Shown: positions 42,730-51,497 of the stretch, piece by piece
Layout of the letters: each line of letters opens with the position of its first letter
How positions within the stretch are numbered: the stretch's first letter is position 1
Assembly: GCA_017454325.1 (NCBI GenBank)
Contig: JAFTDG010000136.1
Span: forward strand, 1-54,562
Reading direction: 5' to 3'
Source: Desulfovibrio sp.
GTDB taxonomy: Bacteria; Desulfobacterota; Desulfovibrionia; Desulfovibrionales; Desulfovibrionaceae
Length of the DNA: 54,562 nucleotides
Program-made: the position numbers and the translations under genes
The notes under the pieces: model-generated
The model's input: the letters and a program-made list of their open reading frames with translations, nothing else
Database searches by the model: none
What the model was told of the DNA's origin: nothing

Positions 42730-43788
42730 CTACAACTGACGGCCGCCTTCGCGCAACAAATAGTTTTTATCACGGTCTATGAGATCCACCATAACCTCTG
42801 CATACAGGGGATCAAACTGCAGTCCCTTCCCTTTGACAATTTCCGAGCGTGCCACCCCCTGCGGCAAAATATCTCTGTAACTCCGCTTGGAAGTCATGGC
42901 ATCATAGGCATCCGCCACTGCGATAATGCGTGCCAGTTTTGGAATGGAATCACCCTTGAGGCGCTGGGGATAGCCCTGCCCGTCATAGCGCTCGTGATGG
43001 TAATGCGCTGCAATGGCAAGCGCAGGCAAGACGTCGATGGTTTGCAGGATGCTTGCGCCAATGATCGTATGTGACTGGATAGAACGAAATTCCCTGATGG
43101 TGAGACGTGTTGGCTTGTTAATGAGTCTGCGTGGAACGCCAATTTTGCCAATATCGTGCAGCAGGCCGGCAAAATAGATCTCTTCCTGGCTTTCCTTGGA
43201 TTCTCCGGCGTGCAGGGCGATATATCTGGAATACACCGCCACCCGTTCGGAATGGCCGCTGGTATATCTGTCCTTGGCGTCTATGGTCTTGGCCAGAGCC
43301 ACAGTCATTTCCCGTGTAAGGCGTTTATTGAATGCCAGACGTTCATCGGCAAGTCTTGTCTGTCTCCCCACCTCCTGCTTCAGATGGTCCTTAACATATT
43401 CATAATGCAGTACAAAATATACACGCTGCTGCAGAACTTCAGGCACAATAGGCTTGAGCACAAAATCTGCCACGCCTAACGCATAGCCCTCTGCCTGTTG
43501 TGATGCATTCAGTGCATCTGTCAAAGCAATAACAGGAAGGTCCCTATGACGCGCCGTCTTGCGTATGACCTTGAGGATGGTTGCATTATCTGTATTGGCA
43601 TTGCGTTCGCCCATCAGGGCGATATCGCAATCATGCTCGCTAAGCCAGGCAAGGGCTTCATAACCAGAGGTAAAGCACGTTACCACGGCATTACGTAAAA
43701 AGACACGCCGCACCTGCCGTAAAACCGATTCGTCAACATCTAAAACCAACAGACGTGGCAGCTCATTGACACAGAGAATTTCTGACAT
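42730..43788 (-). CDS. HD-GYP domain protein with a degenerate receiver
   Basis: A 352 aa protein: CheY-like receiver (about 10-125), linker helix and HD-GYP domain (about 160-345). The HD-GYP part has SGHSERVAVYSRYIA, GLLHDIGKIGVPRRLI, HHERYDGQGYPQRLKG and ADAYDAMTSKRSYR, all ligands for a c-di-GMP phosphodiesterase. In the receiver, acidic Asp17/Asp19 and Lys of FVLKPI are kept, but the phospho-acceptor position is Gly60 (IALMGERN), so normal phosphorylation is not possible. It is upstream of cbiK by 61 bases. Confidence 0.88.
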   Translation of the reverse strand: MSEILCVNELPRLLVLDVDESVLRQVRRVFLRNAVVTCFTSGYEALAWLSEHDCDIALMGERNANTDNATILKVIRKTARHRDLPVIALTDALNASQQAEGYALGVADFVLKPIVPEVLQQRVYFVLHYEYVKDHLKQEVGRQTRLADERLAFNKRLTREMTVALAKTIDAKDRYTSGHSERVAVYSRYIALHAGESKESQEEIYFAGLLHDIGKIGVPRRLINKPTRLTIREFRSIQSHTIIGASILQTIDVLPALAIAAHYHHERYDGQGYPQRLKGDSIPKLARIIAVADAYDAMTSKRSYRDILPQGVARSEIVKGKGLQFDPLYAEVMVDLIDRDKNYLLREGGRQL

Positions 43789-43952
43789 AGTGCACCTGGG
43801 CTAGCATGCAGCAATCCACCAGCATTGCCGTACTGTAAAACAGGAACCACAAAAACACCAAGCACAACGACTGGAGTAATTGCAACTATGTATCATAGCT
43901 GAAAATACAGCTCCTGGGAAGTCTGGACTAATGCCAGGGCTGCCTCAGCCGG
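43789..43952. other. Intergenic region after the second TRAP operon
   Basis: This 164-base gap contains two small stems, TAGCTGAAAATACAGCT at 43896-43912 and GGCTGCCTCAGCC at 43938-43950, the latter right after the dctM stop on the minus strand. They may end the TRAP transcript. No gene is seen. Confidence 0.35.
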
Positions 43953-45248
43953 CTACGCCAGCCCGAACAGATGGGGCAAAAATGTCGACAGCTGTGGAAA
44001 AAGAATAATGGCGATAAGAGCCAGCAAAGAAGCAAAAATGAGTGGCAGAGCCGCCCTACTCACCTGTTCCATGCTCAATCCGCTAATATTGGCCCCCATA
44101 TAGAGGTTAACGGCCACAGGAGGCGTAACCTGGCCGATAGCCAGATTGACAGTCATCATTACGCCAAACCAGATGGGGTCCCAGTGAAAATGGGCCACTA
44201 TGGGCAACATGAAGGGCAAGAGCACATAGTATATGGAAATAGCATCCAGCACCATCCCCGCAAGCAGCAGGATGATGTTGATCATAAGCAGCACAATTAC
44301 AGGGTCAGCTGAAACGGAAAGCAGCACAGCAGAACCCTTCTCTACCAGGCCCACTGCCGATGCCACCCAGGAGAACAGGCCAGCGCAGGTGACGACAATC
44401 ATGACAACAGCCGTGGCCCGTACGCTGGAGGCAAAAATCTCAAAGAGCATTTTCATGCTGTTAATGGTGCGATACACAAAGATGCCCACAAAAAGTCCGT
44501 AAAAAACGGCCACTGCCGCTGCCTCAGTGGGCGAGAACACGCCGCCATAGATGCCGCCAAGAATGATTACCGGAGTAAGCACTCCCCAGGAGGCCTCACG
44601 CAACGCTGTCCAAATGGACTTTGCCTGTTTGTGGCCCTTGTAGCCCTTACAGTGCGAAATAATCAGCACGGCTGCCATAATGAAGGTCGCAACCACTATG
44701 CCGGGCACAAAGCCGGCAGCAAAAAGGGCGGGCACGGAAACATCCGCCACGCCGCCATAGATGATGAAAGCGATGCTCGGAGGAATGACAATAGCGAGCC
44801 CAGACGTCACAGAAACCGTGGCGGCAGAAAAGGCCTTGTCATAGCCGGCCTTTGTCATGCCGGGGATAAGAATAAGCCCCAGTGCGGCCACAGTGGCCGG
44901 ACCGGAACCACTCACCGCTCCCCAAAAAGTGGCTACCGTCACGGCCACAACGGCAAGGCCTCCGGTCATGGTACCGGTAAGCACTTCCATAAGCCCGATG
45001 ATGCGTGCGGCTATGCCCGCGCGTTCCATAATGTATCCGGCTACAACAAAGAAGGGTATGGCCAGCAAGGGGAACTTAGCAATGCCCGCGAAAAAATTGT
45101 AAGATATCATGGCACTGCCCATGTCCCACTGCCATACCACTACAAGAGCGGAAAAACCCAGGGCAATGGCTATGGGCACACGCACCAGAAGTGGCACGAT
45201 GAAGAGCGTCAACAACCAGAATGCAGGATCTTGTAGGAGCTGTTGCAT
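43953..45248 (-). CDS. dctM: TRAP transporter large permease subunit DctM (second system)
   Basis: A 431 aa permease with about twelve helices. Signatures include FAGIAKFPLLAIPFFVVAGYIMERAGIAARI, GAVSGSGPATVAALG, TSGLAIVIPPSIAFIIYGGVADVSVPALF and AIGQVTPPVAVNLYMGANISG. The start at 45248 is chosen because MQQLLQDPAFWLLTLFIVPL is the usual first helix. It ends the operon dctP-dctQ-dctM on the minus strand. The substrate cannot be told; a carboxylate is likely. Confidence 0.92.
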   Translation of the reverse strand: MQQLLQDPAFWLLTLFIVPLLVRVPIAIALGFSALVVVWQWDMGSAMISYNFFAGIAKFPLLAIPFFVVAGYIMERAGIAARIIGLMEVLTGTMTGGLAVVAVTVATFWGAVSGSGPATVAALGLILIPGMTKAGYDKAFSAATVSVTSGLAIVIPPSIAFIIYGGVADVSVPALFAAGFVPGIVVATFIMAAVLIISHCKGYKGHKQAKSIWTALREASWGVLTPVIILGGIYGGVFSPTEAAAVAVFYGLFVGIFVYRTINSMKMLFEIFASSVRATAVVMIVVTCAGLFSWVASAVGLVEKGSAVLLSVSADPVIVLLMINIILLLAGMVLDAISIYYVLLPFMLPIVAHFHWDPIWFGVMMTVNLAIGQVTPPVAVNLYMGANISGLSMEQVSRAALPLIFASLLALIAIILFPQLSTFLPHLFGLA

Positions 45249-45274
45249 GCTGAAGGGCCTTTTATATTGGGCAG

Positions 45275-45745
45275 TTAGTACAGACCCTGCCGCAAATCTG
45301 CATACGAGCGCTGCAGCATGCGAAAAATGACCAGCAGGGAAAACGCCGGAGTAGCTATGGTGTACCACCAAACGGGAATGCCCAAAGCTTCAGAAGTAGA
45401 TTCAAGCTGGTATTCATCCACCACTTCCAGCACGCCAAAGTAGGTCAGCGCGCCAAAAAAAAGCACACCGAGCAGCAGTCCGAAACAATAGAAACACAGG
45501 CGCAGAGCACGGGGAAAAACAGTATACAGCACTGTCATGCTCAGATTCACACCATCACGAAACACACAGGCCGTACCCAACAGCACAACCCAGACAAAAA
45601 GGTTGATGGTCAGCTCTTCCGTCCAGGCAAAAGAAAACGTTGTGCAGTAGCGCACAATAACATTGGTAAAGGCAATGCCCGTCATAACTGCCAGCAACAG
45701 GGCTCCGAGGGTTTCCTCTGCGTGCCTGTCAAGAAAATTCCACAT
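45275..45745 (-). CDS. dctQ: TRAP transporter small subunit DctQ (second system)
   Basis: A 156 aa protein with four hydrophobic helices (about 10-35, 45-65, 85-110, 125-145) and the conserved FAWTEELTINLFVWVVLLGTACVFRDG segment of the family. It lies between dctP and dctM, with a stable hairpin upstream. Confidence 0.88.
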   Translation of the reverse strand: MWNFLDRHAEETLGALLLAVMTGIAFTNVIVRYCTTFSFAWTEELTINLFVWVVLLGTACVFRDGVNLSMTVLYTVFPRALRLCFYCFGLLLGVLFFGALTYFGVLEVVDEYQLESTSEALGIPVWWYTIATPAFSLLVIFRMLQRSYADLRQGLY

Positions 45746-45760
45746 GGTGCATCCTCTGCC

Positions 45761-45791
45761 CTGCCGGCGGGAAATATATCCCCGCCGGCAG
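45761..45791 (-). promoter_or_regulatory. Stable hairpin between dctP and dctQ (second system)
   Basis: CTGCCGGCGGG (45761-45771) and CCCGCCGGCAG (45781-45791) form an eleven-base GC-rich stem without a T-run. It occupies the same place as the hairpin at 2683-2715 in the other TRAP operon. Protection of the dctP mRNA 3' end is a likely role. Confidence 0.65.
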
Positions 45792-45799
45792 GCATGGTG

Positions 45800-46879
45800 T
45801 TACCGCACAGCCGCCATATCTTCCTGAGCGGCCTTGACCAAGTCCTTGCCAATGGTCTCGGTCCATTTGTCACGAACCTTTGAAGTGACGGTATAAAAAC
45901 GCTTGATGTCATTTGCAGTCAGTCTGCTAATGGTCATGCCGTGTTCCTGCATGCAGGCGTAGGGGTCTGTCACAGCAGGCACCTTGCCCAGCTGTTTGAG
46001 ATACGCCAGTGATGCTCCGTCATCCATGCCTAGGCGGGAAAGAGCCTTGCCGTACTTTTCAGCCTCTGCGGCACAAGCTGTGAGCAAAGCCTGATCTTCA
46101 GGGCTGAAGCTCGTCCATACCGTGGTATTGGCGCACAACAGGAGGGGATCAATAAGGTAATGCCAGTCGCAGTGGAACTTGTGGAAATCCCATATTTTCA
46201 AGGGGATATTGATACCATTGGTGGGGTTTTCCTGACCGTCCACCAGCCCCTGCTGGAAGCCGGTGGTGGCTTCGCTCCAATTCATGTTCACAGGGTTTGC
46301 ACCCAGTTCACGGAAGGTTTCGATAAAAATGGGGCTGCCTACAACACGAATTTTGAGGCCCTCCATATCAGAAGGTTGCGTAATGGGGCCCTTGCTGGTG
46401 GTCAGCTCACGAAATCCGTTTTCTGCCCAACCAATAAATTTCACACCTTTCTTTTCTACAGCAGCAATGATCATTTTGCCTGACTTGCCTGCCATAATGG
46501 CGTCCATAGCCTTATAGCGGTCGGGCTCCACAGCCAAAAAGAAAGGCAGGGCTGTGAGGTTCAATTCCTTGATCTGTGGCGACCAGTTGATGGTCGACGC
46601 CAGAGAGAAATCAATGGCCCCGTTGCGCAGCAGTAAAAATTCAGAAGTCTGTTTACCGGCCATAAGCTGGGCCGAGGGAAAAACCTTGATGTTGATGCGC
46701 CCCTGAGAGCGTTCTTTCACCAGCGCGGCAAAAAATTCTGCAGTTTGCGCCCAGCCTGAAGAAGGGCCGGGCACAACACTCAGGCGGTATTCTGCCTTGT
46801 AGGCGGCCATGCTCCCCTGGGGGCAACATAACAGCAGGGCGAACAGTGTCACGGCGCAGGACTGAAAAAATTTTTTCAT
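45800..46879 (-). CDS. dctP: TRAP transporter substrate-binding protein DctP (second system)
   Basis: A 359 aa periplasmic binding protein with a signal peptide (MKKFFQSCAVTLFALLLCCPQGSMA). The typical DctP core is GLKIRVVGSPIFIETFRELGANPVNMNWSEATTGFQQGLVDGQENP, including the Arg that binds a substrate carboxylate. A good GGGAGGAA ribosome-binding site precedes the ATG. It follows an AEC-family carrier gene by 48 bases and may share its mRNA. The substrate is not evident. Confidence 0.92.
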   Translation of the reverse strand: MKKFFQSCAVTLFALLLCCPQGSMAAYKAEYRLSVVPGPSSGWAQTAEFFAALVKERSQGRINIKVFPSAQLMAGKQTSEFLLLRNGAIDFSLASTINWSPQIKELNLTALPFFLAVEPDRYKAMDAIMAGKSGKMIIAAVEKKGVKFIGWAENGFRELTTSKGPITQPSDMEGLKIRVVGSPIFIETFRELGANPVNMNWSEATTGFQQGLVDGQENPTNGINIPLKIWDFHKFHCDWHYLIDPLLLCANTTVWTSFSPEDQALLTACAAEAEKYGKALSRLGMDDGASLAYLKQLGKVPAVTDPYACMQEHGMTISRLTANDIKRFYTVTSKVRDKWTETIGKDLVKAAQEDMAAVR

Positions 46880-46927
46880 GGCTTCAGCATTCCTCCCTAA
46901 CGTCTAATGCCAGCACACCTACCCCAG

Positions 46928-47869
46928 TCACAAAAAAGACAACAGCAGGTGCAGGGCAGGCAAAACCACAACAAGGGCCATGGTGCTGTAAATCCAGCAG
47001 GCATTGGCCAGATCCAGATCCAAATGAAAGAGTGATGGCGGTATGAGCGCATTCATGGCAACGGGCATGGCAGCCAGTATGACCACCGATTTCAGAACAA
47101 GCCCGTCACCCAGCGTGTGCAGCCCCAGCATGCAGGCTCCTCCCACGACACACGCGGGCACTAGCAGGAACTTGATGGCGCATATCCCCAAACTCGGCAG
47201 AATATAGCAACCAAGGCGGGAAATGCGCAAGCCCAACCCTATGGAGAACAGGAAAAAGACTGTCGATGCAATAACAAGGGCTGATGCCACATGTGCCAGC
47301 ACAGGCGGTCGGTGCACCGCCAATACGTTGAGCGTAATGCCCAGGCCCAGGGCGCAGAGTACCGCATATAAGAGCGGCGAACGGTACGGCCGCCTGAAAA
47401 GCGTAGTATCGCCGCTGCCGTATCTCCGGGCCACAGGCATGGCCACACTGAAATAAAAAATTTCTTCGCACAAACGGTACAGAGCTGTAAGCGCAATGGA
47501 TGCCTCGCCCAGCCAAAAAAGACAGACCAGCGAACCAATAGCGCCGATATTGGTAAAGCAGCCACAACAGTACAGGCTTCCTGTCTCCGGATTTCCTAGT
47601 CGCAGCACTCGTGCAAGCATGAGTGCAAACAGTCCGCCTACCCCCCAGGCAGCAATCCCGAGCAAAGGCAACACCAGAAGGCGGGCATCAGGCCGGGCAA
47701 GCCCCCACAGGGAGAGCATGGCAGCCAGAGGAATGCACCCAAAGAGCGCCACCATCTGCAGGCCCTGACGCAGCTGCGAGGCCCCCCTGCCCTGTCCTCG
47801 TCGTTCTGTTATCCTGCGGAAAACATAACCGGCCGCAAGAGAAGCAAAAATAATCCCCAAAGTGCCCAT
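46928..47869 (-). CDS. AEC-family transporter (auxin efflux carrier fold)
   Basis: A 313 aa membrane protein with about ten helices. The pattern ILAAMPVAMNALIPPSLFHLDLDLANACWIYSTMALVVVLPAL is a family hallmark, as is GCFTNIGAIGSLVCLFWLG. AEC carriers move small organic acids such as malate or malonate. It sits directly upstream of the second TRAP operon on the same strand, suggesting both act on related organic acids. Confidence 0.82.
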   Translation of the reverse strand: MGTLGIIFASLAAGYVFRRITERRGQGRGASQLRQGLQMVALFGCIPLAAMLSLWGLARPDARLLVLPLLGIAAWGVGGLFALMLARVLRLGNPETGSLYCCGCFTNIGAIGSLVCLFWLGEASIALTALYRLCEEIFYFSVAMPVARRYGSGDTTLFRRPYRSPLLYAVLCALGLGITLNVLAVHRPPVLAHVASALVIASTVFFLFSIGLGLRISRLGCYILPSLGICAIKFLLVPACVVGGACMLGLHTLGDGLVLKSVVILAAMPVAMNALIPPSLFHLDLDLANACWIYSTMALVVVLPALHLLLSFL

Positions 47870-47934
47870 GGGCGGATGTCATGACACAACGCGTGTCCGA
47901 TGCAGTTGCCAATGGTGCCGCAGGGGCGCAGCCA

Positions 47935-48549
47935 TTACTGGCCACCGCATATCTTGCAGGCGGTATAGCCCGCACGCAAGGCTTCAGCAGGAGAGGCAAA
48001 GCGTGCCGTACACTTCTGGCAGTTGTAGTAACGGCAGGTATGGTTGTGAAAAATCTTGCTCTCCGTATTGCCGTGGTAGACACCATAGGCAACACCGGGG
48101 GCTGGGCTAGCGGCACGTCTTGCGCCCGGCGCTGCCCGGCGCACAGCTGGGGACTGCCTGGCTGTGTCAGGTGCGGCCTGGACGGCTCCGTTGCTGCCTG
48201 AATAGGGTTGTGCCCTGCGGGCAAAGGGATTGGAGGTAGACCCCTGAGGACGGCTTGCCGGAGCAGGCGCAGAAGAGGCTGAGGGGCTTTGCCGCACGTT
48301 CGGGGCGGCAGGCTGCGGGTTTGCTGCAGAGCCGGCTGGCTGCTGCACAGTGCCGCGTGAGCCAGAAGCAGCGCGACGCACGCCTGGCGCTACGCGCTTA
48401 TGGCTGTTTTTTGCGGGATGGGGTGCTGGCGTGACCTGCGGCGATGCTGAAGGATCAACCGTCGCAGCAGAAGCAGCCAAGGCTGCGGGTGCAGCCAGCA
48501 GGAGCGCAAGCAGTGCAGCACAGGAAAAAACAGAGAACATATTCCTCAT
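47935..48549 (-). CDS. Secreted Pro/Ala-rich protein with Ada-like zinc domain
   Basis: A 204 aa protein with a signal peptide (MFSVFSCAALLALLLAAPAALA), a Pro/Ala/Ser-rich region of about 100 residues and a C-terminal Ada-type metal-binding domain of about 50 residues. The latter has four Cys: FHNHTCRYYNCQKCTARF and GYTACKICGGQ. This small domain is found alone in exported bacterial proteins of unknown role. The start at 48549 is chosen because GGAGG lies seven bases before that ATG. Confidence 0.72.
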   Translation of the reverse strand: MRNMFSVFSCAALLALLLAAPAALAASAATVDPSASPQVTPAPHPAKNSHKRVAPGVRRAASGSRGTVQQPAGSAANPQPAAPNVRQSPSASSAPAPASRPQGSTSNPFARRAQPYSGSNGAVQAAPDTARQSPAVRRAAPGARRAASPAPGVAYGVYHGNTESKIFHNHTCRYYNCQKCTARFASPAEALRAGYTACKICGGQ

Positions 48550-48701
48550 GGCAGACCTCCAGATGGGTGACATACTAGCACAAGCCCTTTACATCTACAA
48601 TAGACTGGCCATTGACGAGGAATCTACTGCAAATGCAAAAGCCTTTTCTTTTGGCACCATCAGGGGTATGTATCGCCATCTTACATTTCGCGAGGTCTGC
48701 C

Positions 48702-49763
48702 ATGAAGCTGATGGATATATTTGACATTCCCACCCCCGAAACCCGCATTCCCATGCCTTATGTCATAGCTGAGGCAGGGGTGAACCACGAAGGCAGTATG
48801 GACATTGCCCGACGTCTCATCGACGAGGCCGCCGAAGGCGGGGCTGATGCCATCAAATTCCAGACATACAAGGCCGGCACCCTGGCCTCCAAGGATTCCC
48901 CGGCCTATTGGGATACCACGCAGGAACCCACCAGGAGCCAGTATGAGCTCTTCAAAAAGCATGATTCCTTCTGGAAAAACGAATTTGAGGCCCTGAAGAA
49001 ACACTGCGACGCGGCGGGCATTGCCTTCATGTCCACACCCTTTGATGTTGCTTCCGCACAATTTCTCAACGATCTTATGGATGTGTTCAAAATTTCTTCA
49101 TCAGACATTACCAACAAGCCTTTTATCCGCATACTCTGTGATTTCCACAAGCCCATTATTCTCTCAACAGGCGCTGCGCATCTGCATGAAATTGCCGAAG
49201 CCGTGGAATGGATTGAAGCCAAGGGCAACAAGCTTGCCCTGCTGCACTGCGTACTCAACTACCCCACAGCAGATGAAAACGCCGCCTTAGGCATGATACC
49301 CGCACTAAAACGCCATTTTCCGCAACATGCCGTGGGCTATTCTGACCACACCCTGCCCAAAGACATGCACATTCTAGAAACAGCAACGCTTCTTGGCGCC
49401 CGTGTACTGGAAAAACATTTTACCCACGACAAGACCCTGCCCGGCAATGACCACTACCACGCCATGGATAAGAAGGACCTCAGGCATTTCCTCACCCGCC
49501 TCAAGGCAACCTTGGCCAGCGTGGGCAGCATGGAACTGCGGGCTCTGCCTGAGGAGGAACCCGCACGGCAGCATGCCCGCCGTTCGCTGGTGACAGCCCG
49601 CCCCGTGCAGGCGGGACAGCAGCTCACCCCTGCCGATCTTACCTGGAAGCGCCCTGCCCACGGCATTTCCCCTCGCGACTATGATGCTGTGCTGGGCATG
49701 CGTGCACGGCATGATCTGCCCGATGACCATGTACTCTCCTGGGCTGACCTGGATAATGCCTGA
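48702..49763 (+). CDS. NeuB-family nonulosonate (sialic acid-type) synthase
   Basis: Condenses phosphoenolpyruvate with an amino sugar to form a nine-carbon keto sugar. It is 353 aa, with the TIM-barrel parts YVIAEAGVNHEGSMDIARRLIDEA, AIKFQTYKAG, KISSSDITNKPFI, LLHCVLNYPT, VGYSDHTLP and LEKHFTHDKTLPGNDH. The C-terminal SAF/antifreeze-like domain begins RRSLVTARPVQAGQQLTPADLTWKRP. The ATG at 48702 is favoured by GAGG just upstream and by the family start. It overlaps the next gene by one base (TGATG). The exact product (sialic, legionaminic or pseudaminic type) is not determinable; no NeuA or NeuC is nearby. Confidence 0.9.
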   Translation: MKLMDIFDIPTPETRIPMPYVIAEAGVNHEGSMDIARRLIDEAAEGGADAIKFQTYKAGTLASKDSPAYWDTTQEPTRSQYELFKKHDSFWKNEFEALKKHCDAAGIAFMSTPFDVASAQFLNDLMDVFKISSSDITNKPFIRILCDFHKPIILSTGAAHLHEIAEAVEWIEAKGNKLALLHCVLNYPTADENAALGMIPALKRHFPQHAVGYSDHTLPKDMHILETATLLGARVLEKHFTHDKTLPGNDHYHAMDKKDLRHFLTRLKATLASVGSMELRALPEEEPARQHARRSLVTARPVQAGQQLTPADLTWKRPAHGISPRDYDAVLGMRARHDLPDDHVLSWADLDNA

Positions 49764-51493
49764 TGCTTGATTCTCGTACCACGCTGGTGCTGGGCCGCAT
49801 GCCCCCTGGGGCAACTCCTGCAACTCACAAGGCGGCTGGTCCCTGGTGTTTTGCAGAACAGGAAGACCTTTTTCCTCACTGGGAAAGTGACTATACTTTT
49901 GCCCCTGAACCTCTTGCCGACAGGGCATTGCAGGCCAGGGCCTGTGCAGAGGCCAAGGCATTGTGCGCTCGCGCCCTTCCCGCAATAGCAGATACCCTGT
50001 GCCCGCACAGCAGGAATCTGCCCGATGCCTACTGGGAAACCCTGCTTGTTCCCTGGGTGCTTGCCGTGGCGCGGCAAATTGTAGAGCGTTGGTGGCGTGT
50101 CAGGGCAATAGTTAATGTATTAGGTAAAGAATCACTCCATGTACCACTGCTGCCGCAGGACTGTACGTTCAGCTTTGCCCGCAGTCAGGATGTTATTCTT
50201 CACGGCGCGTTGGGGCATGACTGGAATCACTGGCTGTTCTCCCGCCTGCTGGAATCCGTGCTCCCTCCCGCATGGAGTACAACATATTTGCCAGCCGTCC
50301 ATCGCACCTATGGCTCTCAAACCCCACTGCACGGCAGAGCGCACCTGCGGGCATGGCTACGAGCCCTGCTGCTGCGCCTTCCCTTTCCCCCGCTCAAAGG
50401 CATGCGCATAGGACAAAGCCTGCGTTATTCCCTTGCTCTGCTGCATCGCAGCCGTGGCGCAGACAAGGCTACTCCCCTTGTCGCATACGCGTCAGCGGCA
50501 AGGGATACTGCACCGCCGTTGCCGCTGGATACGCTGCCAATTTTTCTGGCATCACTACCGCGTGATCTGGCAGACCTGCAACACCCCGTGGCCTTACGTT
50601 CCGACCCTCTTGGCCCACGGCTGCGTGTGGCCACGGTGCTCGCTTATGAAGATGCTGCCTACAGGCAAAACCTGGCCATCTGGCGTGGACGTGGCAACAG
50701 GCTGATGTATGTACAGCACGGCGGCAACTACGGTCAGGTGCGCACAGTGTGTGACATGGAGCTCGTTGAATACAGCCAGCATGCGTTCGGTACCTGGGGC
50801 TGGACGCACCACGGTACATGCCATGGCAATTTTGTACCCGTGCCCTATCCCCAGCTTGCTGCCGAACATGCCCAGGCAGCCCGGCAAATATGCCAGGATG
50901 GAAACTCCTCCAGCCTGCTTATGATAGGCACGGAAATGGCCGCCTTTCCTTACCGCCTGGAATCCCTGCCCACGCCCCTGCAAATCATACGTTACCGCAA
51001 AGATAAGGCCCGTTTTTTTGCAGCTCTGCCGGCCAACATACAATCACATGCCGTTTACCGCCCCTATTTCTCCGTACCAGGCACCCTGCGTGACGGCCCC
51101 TGGCTGCAGGAACAGTTTGCCTGGTTACGTTTGGCAGAAGGCCCTCTTGCGCCACATCTTGCGCGCTGCCGTCTGCTGGTCCTGGACCACAACGGCACCT
51201 CACTGCTGGAGGCCATGGCCGTAAACAGACCCGTTGTGGCCTTTTGGTGGCGTGAGCATTGGCCGCTTACAGAAGAAGCCGAAGCATTGCTCAACGTGCT
51301 GGCCACAGCTGGCATCTGGCAGCCAACACCGCTACAGGCGGCCGCCAAGGTTGCGGCAGTCTGGGAGCATCCCATGGACTGGTGGATGTGTGATGACGTA
51401 CAAAAAGCTCGCAAGGCATACTGTGCCCGACAGGCCATGCTGGCCGATGGTGGGCCTGACGCCGTTTGGATACAACTGTTACAGGATATATAA
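49763..51493 (+). CDS. LIC12162-type putative transferase
   Basis: A 576 aa cytoplasmic protein. It starts with a nucleotide-sugar-protein-like strand (TLVLGRMPPG, then GPWCFAEQED), carries the characteristic QHGGNYGQ and FGTWGWTHHGTC motifs, and ends with a GT-B-like part, RCRLLVLDHNGTSLLEAMAVNRPVVAFWWREHWPL. I recall this combination from the LIC12162 (TIGR04331-like) putative transferase family, often encoded beside nonulosonate genes. It overlaps the NeuB-like gene by one base, so both probably act on the same sugar. Enzymatic activity has not been shown for the family as far as I know. Confidence 0.7.
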   Translation: MLDSRTTLVLGRMPPGATPATHKAAGPWCFAEQEDLFPHWESDYTFAPEPLADRALQARACAEAKALCARALPAIADTLCPHSRNLPDAYWETLLVPWVLAVARQIVERWWRVRAIVNVLGKESLHVPLLPQDCTFSFARSQDVILHGALGHDWNHWLFSRLLESVLPPAWSTTYLPAVHRTYGSQTPLHGRAHLRAWLRALLLRLPFPPLKGMRIGQSLRYSLALLHRSRGADKATPLVAYASAARDTAPPLPLDTLPIFLASLPRDLADLQHPVALRSDPLGPRLRVATVLAYEDAAYRQNLAIWRGRGNRLMYVQHGGNYGQVRTVCDMELVEYSQHAFGTWGWTHHGTCHGNFVPVPYPQLAAEHAQAARQICQDGNSSSLLMIGTEMAAFPYRLESLPTPLQIIRYRKDKARFFAALPANIQSHAVYRPYFSVPGTLRDGPWLQEQFAWLRLAEGPLAPHLARCRLLVLDHNGTSLLEAMAVNRPVVAFWWREHWPLTEEAEALLNVLATAGIWQPTPLQAAAKVAAVWEHPMDWWMCDDVQKARKAYCARQAMLADGGPDAVWIQLLQDI

Positions 51494-51497
51494 AAAC

